From contig NZ_CP029684.2 in NCBI RefSeq assembly GCF_004102045.2, forward strand, positions 496,001 to 560,000: a stretch of DNA of 64,000 nt. Reading direction: 5' to 3'. The notes under the pieces are model-generated. The model saw only the letters and a program-made list of their open reading frames with translations. It did not search any database and was not told the origin of the DNA. Made by a program: the position numbers and the translations under genes. The stretch is from Oenococcus sicerae (GTDB lineage: Bacteria; Bacillota; Bacilli; Lactobacillales; Lactobacillaceae). Below, piece by piece: positions 9,439-19,502 of this stretch; positions within the stretch are counted from its first letter, which is position 1; every line of letters begins with the position of its first letter.

Positions 9439-9878
9439 CAGCAGTTTCCCTTCGTTCCCGGCAAGCAATTGCACGCCACCATGTTCGGTGCATCAACGAT
9501 CTTTTTTTGTAGAACAGCAATCATTTTGTCAATATCATCTTTTGACAAATCTACTTTTTGCAGCAAGTCAGTCAGGACCATGCCGTTTTTCATCGCACAC
9601 ATTGCTGCAAATAAATCTTGGCCAGCTTGCAGCATAGCTGAGTCTTCAGAAACCAGCGCTTTGAATTTACGGCCGCGACTCACGCCATCATCGGTTAAAT
9701 AGCCCTTTCTTTCCAAACGCATCACAAGCGTTTTGATCGTTGACGGACGCCAAGATTCTTTTTTATTCAAATAGCTGATCAGTTCGGTAGTCGTTACTTG
9801 ACCAAGCGACCAGATAATCCGCATCACTTGCCATTCTGCACTTGAAATTTGTTCTTTTTTATAATCTACATTTGTCAT
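9438..9878 (-). CDS. copY: copper-responsive transcriptional repressor CopY
   Basis: A 146-aa BlaI/MecI/CopY-family winged-helix repressor. The N-terminal domain includes ISSAEWQVMRIIWSLG and the recognition region RPSTIKTLVMRLERKGYL. The C-terminus ends in ACNCLPGTKGNC: a CxC pair and a single last Cys, not the canonical CxCxxxxCxC metal site of Enterococcus CopY. With copper it should leave the DNA, releasing copB. Two cop-box-like operators lie over and upstream of the start, and copB follows with translational coupling. Confidence 0.93.
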   Translation of the reverse strand: MTNVDYKKEQISSAEWQVMRIIWSLGQVTTTELISYLNKKESWRPSTIKTLVMRLERKGYLTDDGVSRGRKFKALVSEDSAMLQAGQDLFAAMCAMKNGMVLTDLLQKVDLSKDDIDKMIAVLQKKIVDAPNMVACNCLPGTKGNC

Positions 9879-9901
9879 CTACATATTAGTCTACACTTGT
9901 A
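9867..9901 (-). promoter_or_regulatory. cop operators and promoter of copY-copB
   Basis: A perfect cop box TACACTTGTA (consensus TACANNTGTA) lies at 9892-9901. A 9/10 match, TACATTTGTC, lies at 9867-9876 and overlaps the copY start codon. On the minus strand a TTGACT -35 box and a TAGACT -10 box with a 16-bp spacer bracket the perfect box, so CopY bound there would block RNA polymerase. Confidence 0.85.
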
Positions 9902-9914
9902 GATTATAAAGTCA

Positions 9915-9945
9915 ATAAAAAACGTCCCTAGTTAAGGAACGTTTC
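9915..9945 (-). terminator. terminator after NAD(P)-binding protein gene
   Basis: On the minus strand AACGTTCC pairs with GGGACGTT (one G-T pair) around a 7-base loop, followed by a T tract. Confidence 0.75.
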
Positions 9946-9966
9946 CAAACAAAAAACAGATGCTAC

Positions 9967-10599
9967 TTAATAAAAACTAGGTTTAGCAAAATTGGTGTTT
10001 GGCTCAACAACAGCATTAGCTTCACGAATACCTAATTTTGGATCTTGAATCAAGTCGATCACATATTGTGAAATCGCCTGGCGCGTTACTTGAGCACCGA
10101 TCAAAGGCTGACCTTTTTTTTGAATCTCATAACGTGTATTACCATCTTGGTTGTAAAGCCAAGTCATACGCAAATAGGTATAGTCAAGGTCAGAGTTTTC
10201 CAAGGCTGTCACCGCCTGCTTATGTGGACGATAACCACCACCGATCATGCTGTTATTCCATTTGCCAAAAGCACCTGCCACCTCATCAAAAACACCTAAC
10301 AGCCCGGCAACGATTAAACGCTTTTTAGCAAGCTGGTCCATCACTGTGATCACTTTTTTAATTGCCTCAGGTCCATCAAAATCCATGAAAACAACATCAG
10401 CGTCCGTGATGGCCATTTTGACATCATTAGCCTTAGTTGCATCCCCATCAATAATACGCACACGCGGATTGGAAAAATCCAAAAGACGTTGTGTTGCTTG
10501 CCGTGCAAATAAAGTTAGCTGTGCATCAGTTTGTTTTTGGAGCATCGGAATTAAATAACTCGGTATCTGTCCAGCTGCCCCAATAATCGTAATTTTCAT
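9967..10599 (-). CDS. NAD(P)-binding Rossmann protein (NmrA/SDR-like)
   Basis: A 210-aa protein beginning MKITIIGAAGQIPSYL, a GxxGxxG dinucleotide-binding loop at residues 7-13 that is typical of atypical short-chain dehydrogenases and NmrA-like NAD(P)H-binding proteins. A central HKQAVTALENSDLDYTYLRMTWL segment matches the YTxLR motif of this group. The substrate is unknown; relatives are often called NADH-flavin reductase-like. The ATG at 10597-10599 is chosen because GGAGG lies 6 bases upstream; an in-frame ATG 8 codons earlier is less likely. It is a single gene between two terminators. Confidence 0.85.
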   Translation of the reverse strand: MKITIIGAAGQIPSYLIPMLQKQTDAQLTLFARQATQRLLDFSNPRVRIIDGDATKANDVKMAITDADVVFMDFDGPEAIKKVITVMDQLAKKRLIVAGLLGVFDEVAGAFGKWNNSMIGGGYRPHKQAVTALENSDLDYTYLRMTWLYNQDGNTRYEIQKKGQPLIGAQVTRQAISQYVIDLIQDPKLGIREANAVVEPNTNFAKPSFY

Positions 10600-10627
10600 T
10601 TTTCCTCCTTCAATTAATTTCAACTAT

Positions 10628-10660
10628 TAAAAAAAGCCGAACTAATGTCCGACTTTTTCC
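10628..10660 (-). terminator. terminator after enolase
   Basis: On the minus strand AAAAAGTCGGAC and GTTCGGCTTTTT form a stem with an ATTA loop, followed by a T run. Confidence 0.75.
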
Positions 10661-10669
10661 AGAAATCAA

Positions 10670-12070
<1,401 letters not shown>

Positions 12071-12082
12071 CTAAATGTAAAT

Positions 12083-12122
12083 AAAAACACAATCTGTTTA
12101 GCAAACAAACTGTGTTTTTAAA
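12083..12122 (-). terminator. terminator after msmK-like gene
   Basis: AAAAACACA and TGTGTTTTT pair, with an inner CTGTTT/AAACA(A) pairing, giving a long A/T-flanked hairpin just downstream of the ABC ATPase stop. Confidence 0.7.
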
Positions 12123-12129
12123 ACAATCA

Positions 12130-13338
12130 TTAATATTTGGCAGAAAACTTTTGTCCTTCAAGTGAAGTTCCCTTGGTATTGGCAACATCAGAATCTTGTC
12201 TTGTCGGACTTTTGTATACTTTCGTTCCTTCAGGTACGATCGTTAACTCCGTTGTGGGATCAAAGAAATGTGCATTCGGCATTTGGAAAGTCAGTTCCGT
12301 GCGATCGCCAGTCTGAGATAGTTCTCGAGCACCGACCCGCGCCACGAACTGTTGATTATCAACTTGAAAATAGTACATTGTTTCAGCACCCAAAGGCTCA
12401 ACTAAGTCCAGCCGAACCTTGATGGTGTCGCCAGGATAAGTATCCTTAGCGATCGGCTCAGTATGAATATCTTCTGGCCGAATACCAAAGACAATTTCTT
12501 TGCCTTCGTATCCTTGTTCTTTTAAGAACTTGGAAGTTCCCTTGGGCACGAGCAGGTTGACTTTGCCGTCTTTAGAGATCAACGTGTCGCCTTTTAAAGT
12601 GAGATTCATAAAATTCATCGAAGGTGAGCCCATAAAACCAGCCACGAATTTATTACCAGGATTGTTGTACAGATCTTCCGGTGAACCATCTTGCTGGATG
12701 ACACCGTGATCAATCAAAACGATTCGGTCGGCCATTGTCATCGCTTCTATTTGATCATGAGTCACATAAATAAAATTGTTGCCTAATTCTTGATGCAGTT
12801 TAGCAATCGTAGAACGCATCTCGACACGTAATTTGGCGTCCAAGTTAGAAAGAGGCTCATCCAAAAGCATTACCTTGGCATCACGAACCATTGCACGACC
12901 TAAAGCAACACGTTGCCGTTGACCACCGGATAAATTAGCTGGCTTCCGATCCAAAAAATCTGTTAAACCAAGCAGATCGGCCGCCTTATCGACAGCTGCC
13001 TTAATTTTATCCTTCGGTTCTTTACGTAGTTTCAAACCAAAAGCCATGTTATCAAAAACTGTCATATGCGGATATAAAGCATAGTTTTGAAAAACCATCG
13101 CAATGTCACGATTCTTTGGCTCAACATTATTCATGAGCTTTTCATCCATCTTGAATTCGCCAGAAGTGATATCTTCCAAGCCGGCGATCATTCTCAGGAC
13201 TGTTGATTTTCCTGATCCCGAAGGGCCGATGAAGACTGTAAATTCGCCATCTTTGATTTTCAAACTATAATCAGGCACCGCTGCCACAATTTGGCCTGGA
13301 TAGACCTTGCGGATATGTTCCAAAGACATTTCAACCAT
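12130..13338 (-). CDS. msmK: carbohydrate ABC transporter ATPase, MsmK/UgpC/MalK type
   Basis: A 402-aa ATP-binding subunit of CUT1 sugar importers. Walker A GPSGSGKST, signature LSGGQRQRVALGRAM, Walker B VMLLDEPLSNLD and H-loop VTHD are present, followed by a C-terminal OB/TOBE regulatory domain from about residue 240. No permease or binding protein is adjacent, as with the shared ATPase MsmK, which energises several sugar importers encoded elsewhere. The ATG at 13336-13338 has CAAGGAG 7 bases upstream. A strong promoter overlapped by a perfect CcpA site lies upstream. Confidence 0.88.
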   Translation of the reverse strand: MVEMSLEHIRKVYPGQIVAAVPDYSLKIKDGEFTVFIGPSGSGKSTVLRMIAGLEDITSGEFKMDEKLMNNVEPKNRDIAMVFQNYALYPHMTVFDNMAFGLKLRKEPKDKIKAAVDKAADLLGLTDFLDRKPANLSGGQRQRVALGRAMVRDAKVMLLDEPLSNLDAKLRVEMRSTIAKLHQELGNNFIYVTHDQIEAMTMADRIVLIDHGVIQQDGSPEDLYNNPGNKFVAGFMGSPSMNFMNLTLKGDTLISKDGKVNLLVPKGTSKFLKEQGYEGKEIVFGIRPEDIHTEPIAKDTYPGDTIKVRLDLVEPLGAETMYYFQVDNQQFVARVGARELSQTGDRTELTFQMPNAHFFDPTTELTIVPEGTKVYKSPTRQDSDVANTKGTSLEGQKFSAKY

Positions 13339-13462
13339 TTTATCTCCTTGGGGAAGACATAATTTGCTAGCTGCACCACCGCTTGGCAGCTTCCCATTCA
13401 TCTCAGAGTTGTGTTTTCAAATTGACGACACACTTTGCTGCGTTTAATTTCAAAACGACTTC

Positions 13463-13499
13463 ATTATAAAAGAAAATGACCAAAATGTAAACGTTTTCA
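13463..13499 (-). promoter_or_regulatory. catabolite-repressed promoter (cre over -35) of msmK-like gene
   Basis: On the minus strand TTTACA (13486-13491) and TATAAT (13463-13468) have a 17-bp spacer. The -35 region is overlapped by TGTAAACGTTTTCA (13486-13499, plus strand), a full match to the cre consensus TGWAANCGNTNWCA. CcpA bound there should repress the gene in rich sugar. The site also overlaps the last codon of tpiA. Confidence 0.8.
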
Positions 13500-14228
13500 C
13501 TTTTTTTGATCAGCTCTTTGTACAATCTGGACCAATTCCCAAAAAGTCTGAAAATCTAAAGCCGCTTTGCCGACTAAGACACCATCAATGTCCACTTGAT
13601 TGATCAAATCTTTTAAATTATCCCGATTAACCGAGCCGCCATATAGAATGCGTGTTGCATCAGCAACGTTAATGCCATAAAGTTTTTTGATCGTTTTTCG
13701 AATCTGGGCGGCAACATCCTCAGCACCTTTAGTACTGGCAGACATACCTGTGCCAATAGCAAAAGTCGGTTCAAAACCAATCATGATACGCTGCATCTGT
13801 TCTTCTAAAACACCTTCCAAGACTGGTGCAACTTGTTCGAGTTCCTCGACATCCACGATAACGTTCATGCCATTGTTCAAAGCCGTTCGAACTTTTAAAT
13901 TAACCGTGGAATTTGTCTCATTAAATAATTCCCGCCGCTCAAAATGACCAAGCATCACATAGTCAACACCGATATTAGCTAAGGCTTTTGGTGATGTTTC
14001 GCCTGTAAAAGGTCCAAAATTCTCCCAATGCGCATTTTGAGCAACGATCGAAACTGGTGTTTCATCGGCAATTCTGATCAAATCCGGTAAAAAAAGATCT
14101 TGAGAGGCAATTGCAACTTCAATTTGTCGATCATTTTTTAGTTTCTTAATCAACTTCGCCACATATTGATCAGCTTGATCACGCAAAAAATTCATTTTCC
14201 AATTGGCAATAATAATCGGTTTTCTCAT
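13497..14228 (-). CDS. tpiA: triosephosphate isomerase
   Basis: A 243-aa TIM-barrel enzyme that interconverts dihydroxyacetone phosphate and glyceraldehyde 3-phosphate. It starts RKPIIIANWKMN, contains MLGHFERRE with the catalytic His, FEPTFAIGTG with the catalytic Glu and the phosphate-gripping YGGSVNRDN loop. FEPTFAIG differs slightly from the usual YEPVWAIG. The ATG at 14226-14228 matches the family N-terminus, but no Shine-Dalgarno is visible and a TATAAT box ends 6 bases upstream, suggesting leaderless expression. Confidence 0.95.
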   Translation of the reverse strand: MRKPIIIANWKMNFLRDQADQYVAKLIKKLKNDRQIEVAIASQDLFLPDLIRIADETPVSIVAQNAHWENFGPFTGETSPKALANIGVDYVMLGHFERRELFNETNSTVNLKVRTALNNGMNVIVDVEELEQVAPVLEGVLEEQMQRIMIGFEPTFAIGTGMSASTKGAEDVAAQIRKTIKKLYGINVADATRILYGGSVNRDNLKDLINQVDIDGVLVGKAALDFQTFWELVQIVQRADQKK

Positions 14229-14234
14229 GCTTCT

Positions 14235-14242
14235 ATTATAGT
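14235..14242. promoter_or_regulatory. overlapping divergent -10 boxes for tpiA and glycosyltransferase
   Basis: TATAAT for tpiA (minus strand, 14235-14240) and TATAGT for the rightward gene (14237-14242) overlap. Each ends 6 bases from its start codon. The two genes share only a 20-bp gap and neither has a visible Shine-Dalgarno or a good -35 box, so both may be leaderless. Confidence 0.4.
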
Positions 14243-14248
14243 TAATAT

Positions 14249-15187
14249 ATGAATTGGGTGACTTTAACTTACGAACCATGGATGCCGATCGGCGCCGATA
14301 AAGCCAAACAGGATTTTGCGGCGATCGCTGAAAAACATGCCTACCATCCTTTAATAATTGATCGAGCCAGCCAAACGGTTGACTTAAACTTAATCCAAAA
14401 AAATGATCTGCTTATCCATCAATATCCCAGCTATCTCGGTGATGCTTGGGAACTGGATTTTTTACAAAATGTTCAGAGAATCGGTGCTCGTTTTGGATTG
14501 ATGATCCACGATTTTGAACCATTGCGTATTTTAGATCAGCAATCAAATAGAGCTGCCTGGCAATTGTTAGCTGCTGCAGATTTTTTGGTCGTTCATAATT
14601 CAGCGATGGCGGCAGTGATGCTGAAAGCTAATTCCACTGTTTTTCAACTAGGATTATTCGATTATCTCACGGACACAAATAGTTCCACGAGCCGTTTGCC
14701 AGAAACTTTGGCATATGCTGGCAGTTTGACAAAAGCAAGTTGGTTAAAAGACTATTCACTCAATTTACCTTTGGAGGTATTCGGCCGAGTGCCGAGAAAA
14801 TGGTCACTAGCAAATAAGGATCAGGTGAATTTCCACGAGGCATTAAGTCCGGAAATCATTGCGCAGTCATTAGAAAGTCACTGGGGATTAGTTTGGGATA
14901 CCAATACAAAAAAAGCTGGTTATCAAAACTATGAAAAAATTAATTCACCACACAAACTCAGCCTATATTTGGCAGCTGATATCCCCGTTATCGTCTGGCA
15001 GCAAGCGGCAATTGCAGAGATTGTTTTACAAAATCACATCGGTATCACAATTGATAACCTTCATGATATTAGTGAACAAATAAAAAATGCTGAGATCGAT
15101 TTTCACAAACTCAAGCATTTTTCAAACAAAATTCGTTCAGGCTATTTCACAACGACCGTCCTCGAAAAAATAGACAAACTAGCCTAA
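14249..15187 (+). CDS. glycosyltransferase, galactofuranosyltransferase/Gtf3-like
   Basis: A 312-aa cytosolic protein with a GT4/GT-B-like layout. It has MNWVTLTYEPWMPIG at the N-terminus, HQYPSYLG and DFEPLRI segments, and a C-terminal donor-binding region with YEKINSPHKLSLYLAADIPVIVW. This layout resembles the sugar transferases annotated as beta-1,6-galactofuranosyltransferase or Gtf3 in lactic acid bacteria, which modify surface glycans or glycoproteins. The acceptor cannot be predicted. It converges on the small gene at 15179 with a 9-bp overlap. Confidence 0.65.
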   Translation: MNWVTLTYEPWMPIGADKAKQDFAAIAEKHAYHPLIIDRASQTVDLNLIQKNDLLIHQYPSYLGDAWELDFLQNVQRIGARFGLMIHDFEPLRILDQQSNRAAWQLLAAADFLVVHNSAMAAVMLKANSTVFQLGLFDYLTDTNSSTSRLPETLAYAGSLTKASWLKDYSLNLPLEVFGRVPRKWSLANKDQVNFHEALSPEIIAQSLESHWGLVWDTNTKKAGYQNYEKINSPHKLSLYLAADIPVIVWQQAAIAEIVLQNHIGITIDNLHDISEQIKNAEIDFHKLKHFSNKIRSGYFTTTVLEKIDKLA

Positions 15188-15487
15188 ACGGTTGTCGTTC
15201 AAAATGGCCTGCATCTCTTTTTGGATTTCTGGTGTTTTACGCCACTCTTCCCAACTAGTCATTGAGAATCCTGGATCGGAATAATGCTCATTAATATACC
15301 TTTCCACTTTTTCTACGTGATTCGAATGCGGAATATTCAATTTAAGAATTCGAACCTGCTGAATGAAATGATTCTCGGCTGCGTACTCGGCCCGACCATT
15401 AATAATAATATTGCCTAATTCCTCATAAGTCGAACCATCCAAACGCGTAATTTCTTCAACAAGATCAAAAACCATATAATCAGCCAC
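15179..15487 (-). CDS. conserved-looking 102-aa protein of unknown function, coupled to cdaR
   Basis: I do not recognise this protein. It is acidic and soluble, with no membrane helix, and has a C-terminal segment TSWEEWRKTPEIQKEMQAILNDN. The start is a GTG at 15485-15487 that overlaps the cdaR stop (TAGTG), with a very strong AGGGGGGAA 5 bases upstream, so it is real and co-translated with the c-di-AMP genes. In many Firmicutes glmM occupies this third position after cdaA-cdaR; this protein is not GlmM. Confidence 0.75.
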   Translation of the reverse strand: MADYMVFDLVEEITRLDGSTYEELGNIIINGRAEYAAENHFIQQVRILKLNIPHSNHVEKVERYINEHYSDPGFSMTSWEEWRKTPEIQKEMQAILNDNRLG

Positions 15488-16500
15488 TAATTCCCCCCTG
15501 AACTTGATGAAGCTGACGATCTTGAGGTAATCGACACCTCAATCGCTTTAGGCGTGATTTCATTGACACCTTTCGGCAGAGACGGTTTGATCGTCAAAAC
15601 ACCGCCAGCGCTACTAATTTGATCCAAATCTACCGTCAAAGGCAATGAATCAATCTTATCGACCGTCGCCTTAGCACCCGTTATTTGAATACTTGATGAA
15701 CTCAATGTCACATTATAGTTGGAAACTGATTTAGAACCAGTAAATTTAGGATTCAATGAAACAGTTTTCGTCTCAGTCGCGTTGCTATTAACTGTAAATT
15801 GGCTCGTGACATCCAAAGAAGCAACTACTGAATTCGGTGTAATATCAACATAAACGACCGAACCATTTTTATCCACCGCTTTTAAAGCAACGCTTTTTGT
15901 AATGCTAGATTCTGTGTTTGCCGGGACACTCAGACTTGCCGATACATGATTAACCAGTTTGACCAGATCAGAAGGTCCGACAATCGTTGCCTTGACCTGA
16001 GAGATCTTAAAGCCAGCAACAACATACTTGTTAGCAATATTATCTCGATTATATGTTGCAATGATCGGAACGCTTTTGGAAATTTTTCTCGACACATTGA
16101 CAGTTAAAGACGAAGGATCTAGCTTTTTAGCCAAGCTGTCTGACAACCCTGTCAAATGAACTTGGACCTGCTGAGAACCAATTTTAGGTTTTTCAAGGTT
16201 GATCGTTGCACGAATTGTTTGTGAATTTTGCGCTGCCGTCACAAGGCCCGAAGGGCCTGTTACCTTAACTTTGATCGTTTGCGGAATACCAGAAACATAG
16301 TACTTCTTGTCATTCATGATGATATTAATCGGAATATTCAGGTCTGCCGTCTGCGTCGTAATTAATTGATTTTCATGATTACGGCTGCTGCTAAGACTGC
16401 CGATCGTACCGGTTACATAGACAAAGAGCGCGATCGCCATGGCTAATGTCACGATCAATTGAAACCATTTTGCCCGAAAAAGAGAACTAATATATTTCAT
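15487..16500 (-). CDS. cdaR: CdaA regulatory protein CdaR (YbbR-domain membrane protein)
   Basis: A 337-aa protein with one N-terminal membrane helix (residues about 11-31) and an extracytoplasmic part built of repeated YbbR domains (segments such as YYVSGIPQTIKVKVTGPS, YVVAGFKISQVKATIVGPS and NYNVTLSSSSIQITGAK). CdaR interacts with CdaA and adjusts c-di-AMP synthesis. The ATG overlaps the cdaA stop (TAATG). The tail is Ser-rich and ends before the 102-aa protein. Confidence 0.92.
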   Translation of the reverse strand: MKYISSLFRAKWFQLIVTLAMAIALFVYVTGTIGSLSSSRNHENQLITTQTADLNIPINIIMNDKKYYVSGIPQTIKVKVTGPSGLVTAAQNSQTIRATINLEKPKIGSQQVQVHLTGLSDSLAKKLDPSSLTVNVSRKISKSVPIIATYNRDNIANKYVVAGFKISQVKATIVGPSDLVKLVNHVSASLSVPANTESSITKSVALKAVDKNGSVVYVDITPNSVVASLDVTSQFTVNSNATETKTVSLNPKFTGSKSVSNYNVTLSSSSIQITGAKATVDKIDSLPLTVDLDQISSAGGVLTIKPSLPKGVNEITPKAIEVSITSRSSASSSSGGN

Positions 16501-17369
16501 TAAGAATTCTCCTTTTTTGAATTATCTTGGTCATGCTTTTTTTTAGCGGAACCAGCTATCCAGCTAGCTAAATTAGAGAAAACAGCACTACGATTTTTTT
16601 CATTTTCCGGAATTAAACGATCACGCAAGAACTGGTCATATTTTTCTGGTTTCAGGCTGCGATACAACACACCCTTGTGAGCAATCGACACTTCACCTGT
16701 CTCTTCAGAAACAATGATGACGATCGCATCGGTTGACTCGGCCAAACCTAGTCCAGCGCGATGGCGAGTACCTAAATCTTTTGACGTACTAGGATTACTA
16801 GAAAGCGGCAAGTAAGCTGTTGCTGCTTCTAAACGATCACCATTAATGATAGCGGCACCATCATGCAAAGGTGTATTGGGAATAAAAGTATTAATCAACA
16901 AGGCCGAACTAACTTGAGCATCCAGCGTAATACCGGTCTCGATAATTTCAGCTAAGCTTGTTTCTTGTTCAATTGCGATCAAAGCGCCAATACGGCGTCT
17001 GGACAAGTAAGGCAGCGCCTGATCCAAGGCTGTCATGACGATCTCTTCAGAGGGCACAGACGGACCTGACGGACGAAAAAAGGATTTTGTGCCAAGGTTT
17101 TCCAAAGCACGGCGAATTTCTTGCTGAAATAACACCACTAATGCAATCGGTCCCCAATTGATAACCTGATCCAGAATCCAAGAAACCGTATCAAAACCAA
17201 ACCACCAAGCGATCAAACGTACAAAAATCAAAATAACAATGCCGCGAACCAACTGCATTGCACGAGTACCGCGAACCCAATTGGCAACATTATAAAGAAC
17301 AAACCAAATGATCAGAATATCGCCTAAATGAACCAGATTTTCATATGTAAAGATGTTAGCTAAATTCAT
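16500..17369 (-). CDS. cdaA: diadenylate cyclase CdaA
   Basis: A 289-aa membrane enzyme that makes c-di-AMP from two ATP, controlling potassium and osmotic balance and cell wall stress. Three N-terminal helices (residues about 10-80) precede the DAC domain, with the conserved TPLHDGAAIING (DGA) and GTRHRAGLGLAE (RHR) catalytic motifs. The length matches the family. It sits 16 bp after the NhaP antiporter gene and is followed by cdaR in a tight operon; c-di-AMP is known to control K+/Na+ transport, so the pairing is sensible. Confidence 0.95.
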   Translation of the reverse strand: MNLANIFTYENLVHLGDILIIWFVLYNVANWVRGTRAMQLVRGIVILIFVRLIAWWFGFDTVSWILDQVINWGPIALVVLFQQEIRRALENLGTKSFFRPSGPSVPSEEIVMTALDQALPYLSRRRIGALIAIEQETSLAEIIETGITLDAQVSSALLINTFIPNTPLHDGAAIINGDRLEAATAYLPLSSNPSTSKDLGTRHRAGLGLAESTDAIVIIVSEETGEVSIAHKGVLYRSLKPEKYDQFLRDRLIPENEKNRSAVFSNLASWIAGSAKKKHDQDNSKKENS

Positions 17370-17384
17370 TGATTTCAGTATAAC

Positions 17385-19502
17385 TTAACTACCGTCGGCC
17401 GAAAGGGCTGAGGTCTCAGCGAAGTTGATTTCTTGCAATAATTTAATGCCTAGCAAACGTGAAATTCGATTGGCTTCAAACAATTGTTGTACAGCATCTC
17501 GTTCTGCTTTGAGCGCACTTAAAGATAATTCCATCATCGAAGCATCGTAATTCTTATTAAAAGTGCGGCTTGCTTTGATTTTCGCCAACCAGCTGCGATA
17601 GTTGATAATCGTGTTAAAGGCTGCTTGCTGATCATATTTATCAATTTTCTTCGTCTCTAAATAGTCAGTCAAAGCCTTGATACCAGCCTTGGCTCGTGCC
17701 CGGTGAATCATAGCGTTTTCTTTTTTTGCCTGAACTGAATCCGTACGACTGATCTTCATTTCAGCCACTTGCAGAGTACGTCGGATAAGGCGTAAGAACC
17801 ACTGAAAAGAAAAACTCCTTTTACGTCCGACATCACGCAACGACCATTTAACACCACGCATATTAGCATGGTAGACAGGTGTTGAAAGTTTTCGCTGTCC
17901 TCTGTATTTTTCAATTGTTTTCACTTCAGCAGTCAAAGCGATCACGCGAAAATCACGTTCTTTTGTAGCCAATTTTTTCGCAGACTGTTGATCAATTTTT
18001 AATTGCAGATCATTGATCTTCTGCTGGCGATCAAACACAAGATCGTAAATAACCGCTTGTTTGGCATTAACGACCTGGTTACCGAATTCAGCATCATGCA
18101 GCTGCAATTTGAGTGCCTGAACACCTGAGCGTAATTGAAAAATACGAGCTGATTCCTCACTAATAAATTTATGTTTCTTCTCTCTTTGACCGATTTCGTT
18201 AATATTAAATTCTGATTCCTGATCAATGAGCTGCACATCAACCGGCAAAGATGATACAGCGCCTGCGCGTTTAGTCAGGATCGGCAGCATGACTGAAGCA
18301 ACAACTAAAGATAAAATCACCGCCACACCGGCAATGAAGACTAGCAAATAATAATGTGGAAAAGCATCTCCGGAAACAGACTGAATCGACAAGACTGCTG
18401 CTAGTGCAATTGCACCACGTACCCCAGAAAAGGCCATAATCGCTGATCCCATCAAGGATGGTGCTGATGAGTTATTAGGATTTTTTTTGAAACTCAGATA
18501 CTCATTCGCGTAAGTCCAGATTGCCCGAATGAGAAAGACAACAAACCAAACCAGTACACCATAAATGATGCCTCGAAACAAATTTAAATGAGAACTGATA
18601 ATTGCGTTTTTGTATGCTAACGGCAACTGCATACCCAACATGATAAAAATCGTGCCATTTAAAACAAAAGCTAGTGCTCGCCATATTGATTCAGATAAAA
18701 CATCAAACTCAAAACTAGAATTATAGTCGGCGTTATTTCTTAATTTGGTCAAAATTCCCGCAACAACAACGGCGATCACACCCGAGGAGTGTTCCACTTC
18801 TTCAGCAATGAAAAAGATCAAAAAAGGTGTCAATATGCTAATAATGACCTGTAAAATTTCATCATTGGCACCATGTTTTCTAATGAATTCAGTACCCCAA
18901 TCCAAAAACGAAATCAGAAAGAAGCCAGTTAGGGCGCCTACAACAGAAATATAAATAAAATTAAACAATGCATCATGCCAGATGAAAGATCCCAGCATAG
19001 TTGCTGAAACCGCATACTTGAAGGCAACCAGCCCGGAAGCATCATTCAAAAGACTTTCGCCCATTAAAACATGCAATAAATTATCAGGGATCTTGATCCG
19101 CGAGAGAATCGTGCCAGCCGCTACAGGATCCGTTGGCGACAAGGCCGCCGCCAAAGCAATACTAACTGATAATGGCAGTACCGGAATTAGCAAGTGAATG
19201 ATCCAGCCGCCGCCGAGTGCAGTTAAAAAGACCAGCACGATCGCATTAGCAATGATCGGCGCTTTTAACTGCCACAATTCCCTTTTAGGAAAACGCCAAG
19301 CATCATTAAACAGCATTGGTGCAATAAATAAGAGCAAAAACCATTCGCTGTCCAAACCAAAACTTCCATGAATGAAAAAAGATAGTCCAACGCCGCAAAG
19401 GATCTGAAGAAGGCTAACAGGCACAAGCGGGAAAAAATGCGCAACCAAACTACTAGCAACGATCAAAGAAACAATTATTGGAAATAGTAGTAGTAATTCC
19501 AT
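17385..19502 (-). CDS. CPA1 family Na+(K+)/H+ antiporter, NhaP type
   Basis: A 705-aa protein with about 12 membrane helices in the first 420 residues and a long charged cytosolic tail rich in coiled-coil-like segments. The motifs ALSPTDPVAAGTIL and GESLLNDASGLVAFK, with the ion-binding Asp, are diagnostic of CPA1 exchangers. It exchanges protons for Na+ or K+ across the membrane. The start ATG overlaps the murB stop (ATTAA), and cdaA follows 16 bp downstream. Confidence 0.9.
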   Translation of the reverse strand: MELLLLFPIIVSLIVASSLVAHFFPLVPVSLLQILCGVGLSFFIHGSFGLDSEWFLLLFIAPMLFNDAWRFPKRELWQLKAPIIANAIVLVFLTALGGGWIIHLLIPVLPLSVSIALAAALSPTDPVAAGTILSRIKIPDNLLHVLMGESLLNDASGLVAFKYAVSATMLGSFIWHDALFNFIYISVVGALTGFFLISFLDWGTEFIRKHGANDEILQVIISILTPFLIFFIAEEVEHSSGVIAVVVAGILTKLRNNADYNSSFEFDVLSESIWRALAFVLNGTIFIMLGMQLPLAYKNAIISSHLNLFRGIIYGVLVWFVVFLIRAIWTYANEYLSFKKNPNNSSAPSLMGSAIMAFSGVRGAIALAAVLSIQSVSGDAFPHYYLLVFIAGVAVILSLVVASVMLPILTKRAGAVSSLPVDVQLIDQESEFNINEIGQREKKHKFISEESARIFQLRSGVQALKLQLHDAEFGNQVVNAKQAVIYDLVFDRQQKINDLQLKIDQQSAKKLATKERDFRVIALTAEVKTIEKYRGQRKLSTPVYHANMRGVKWSLRDVGRKRSFSFQWFLRLIRRTLQVAEMKISRTDSVQAKKENAMIHRARAKAGIKALTDYLETKKIDKYDQQAAFNTIINYRSWLAKIKASRTFNKNYDASMMELSLSALKAERDAVQQLFEANRISRLLGIKLLQEINFAETSALSADGS

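Noticed and set aside
9244-9702. Overlapping plus-strand open frames of 79-152 codons opposite copB/copY
   Set aside because: They are antisense shadows of the 45-bp repeats and of copY, with no ribosome sites.
7324-9878. Horizontal transfer of the copper genes
   Set aside because: No flanking repeats, integrase or composition shift was evident by eye.
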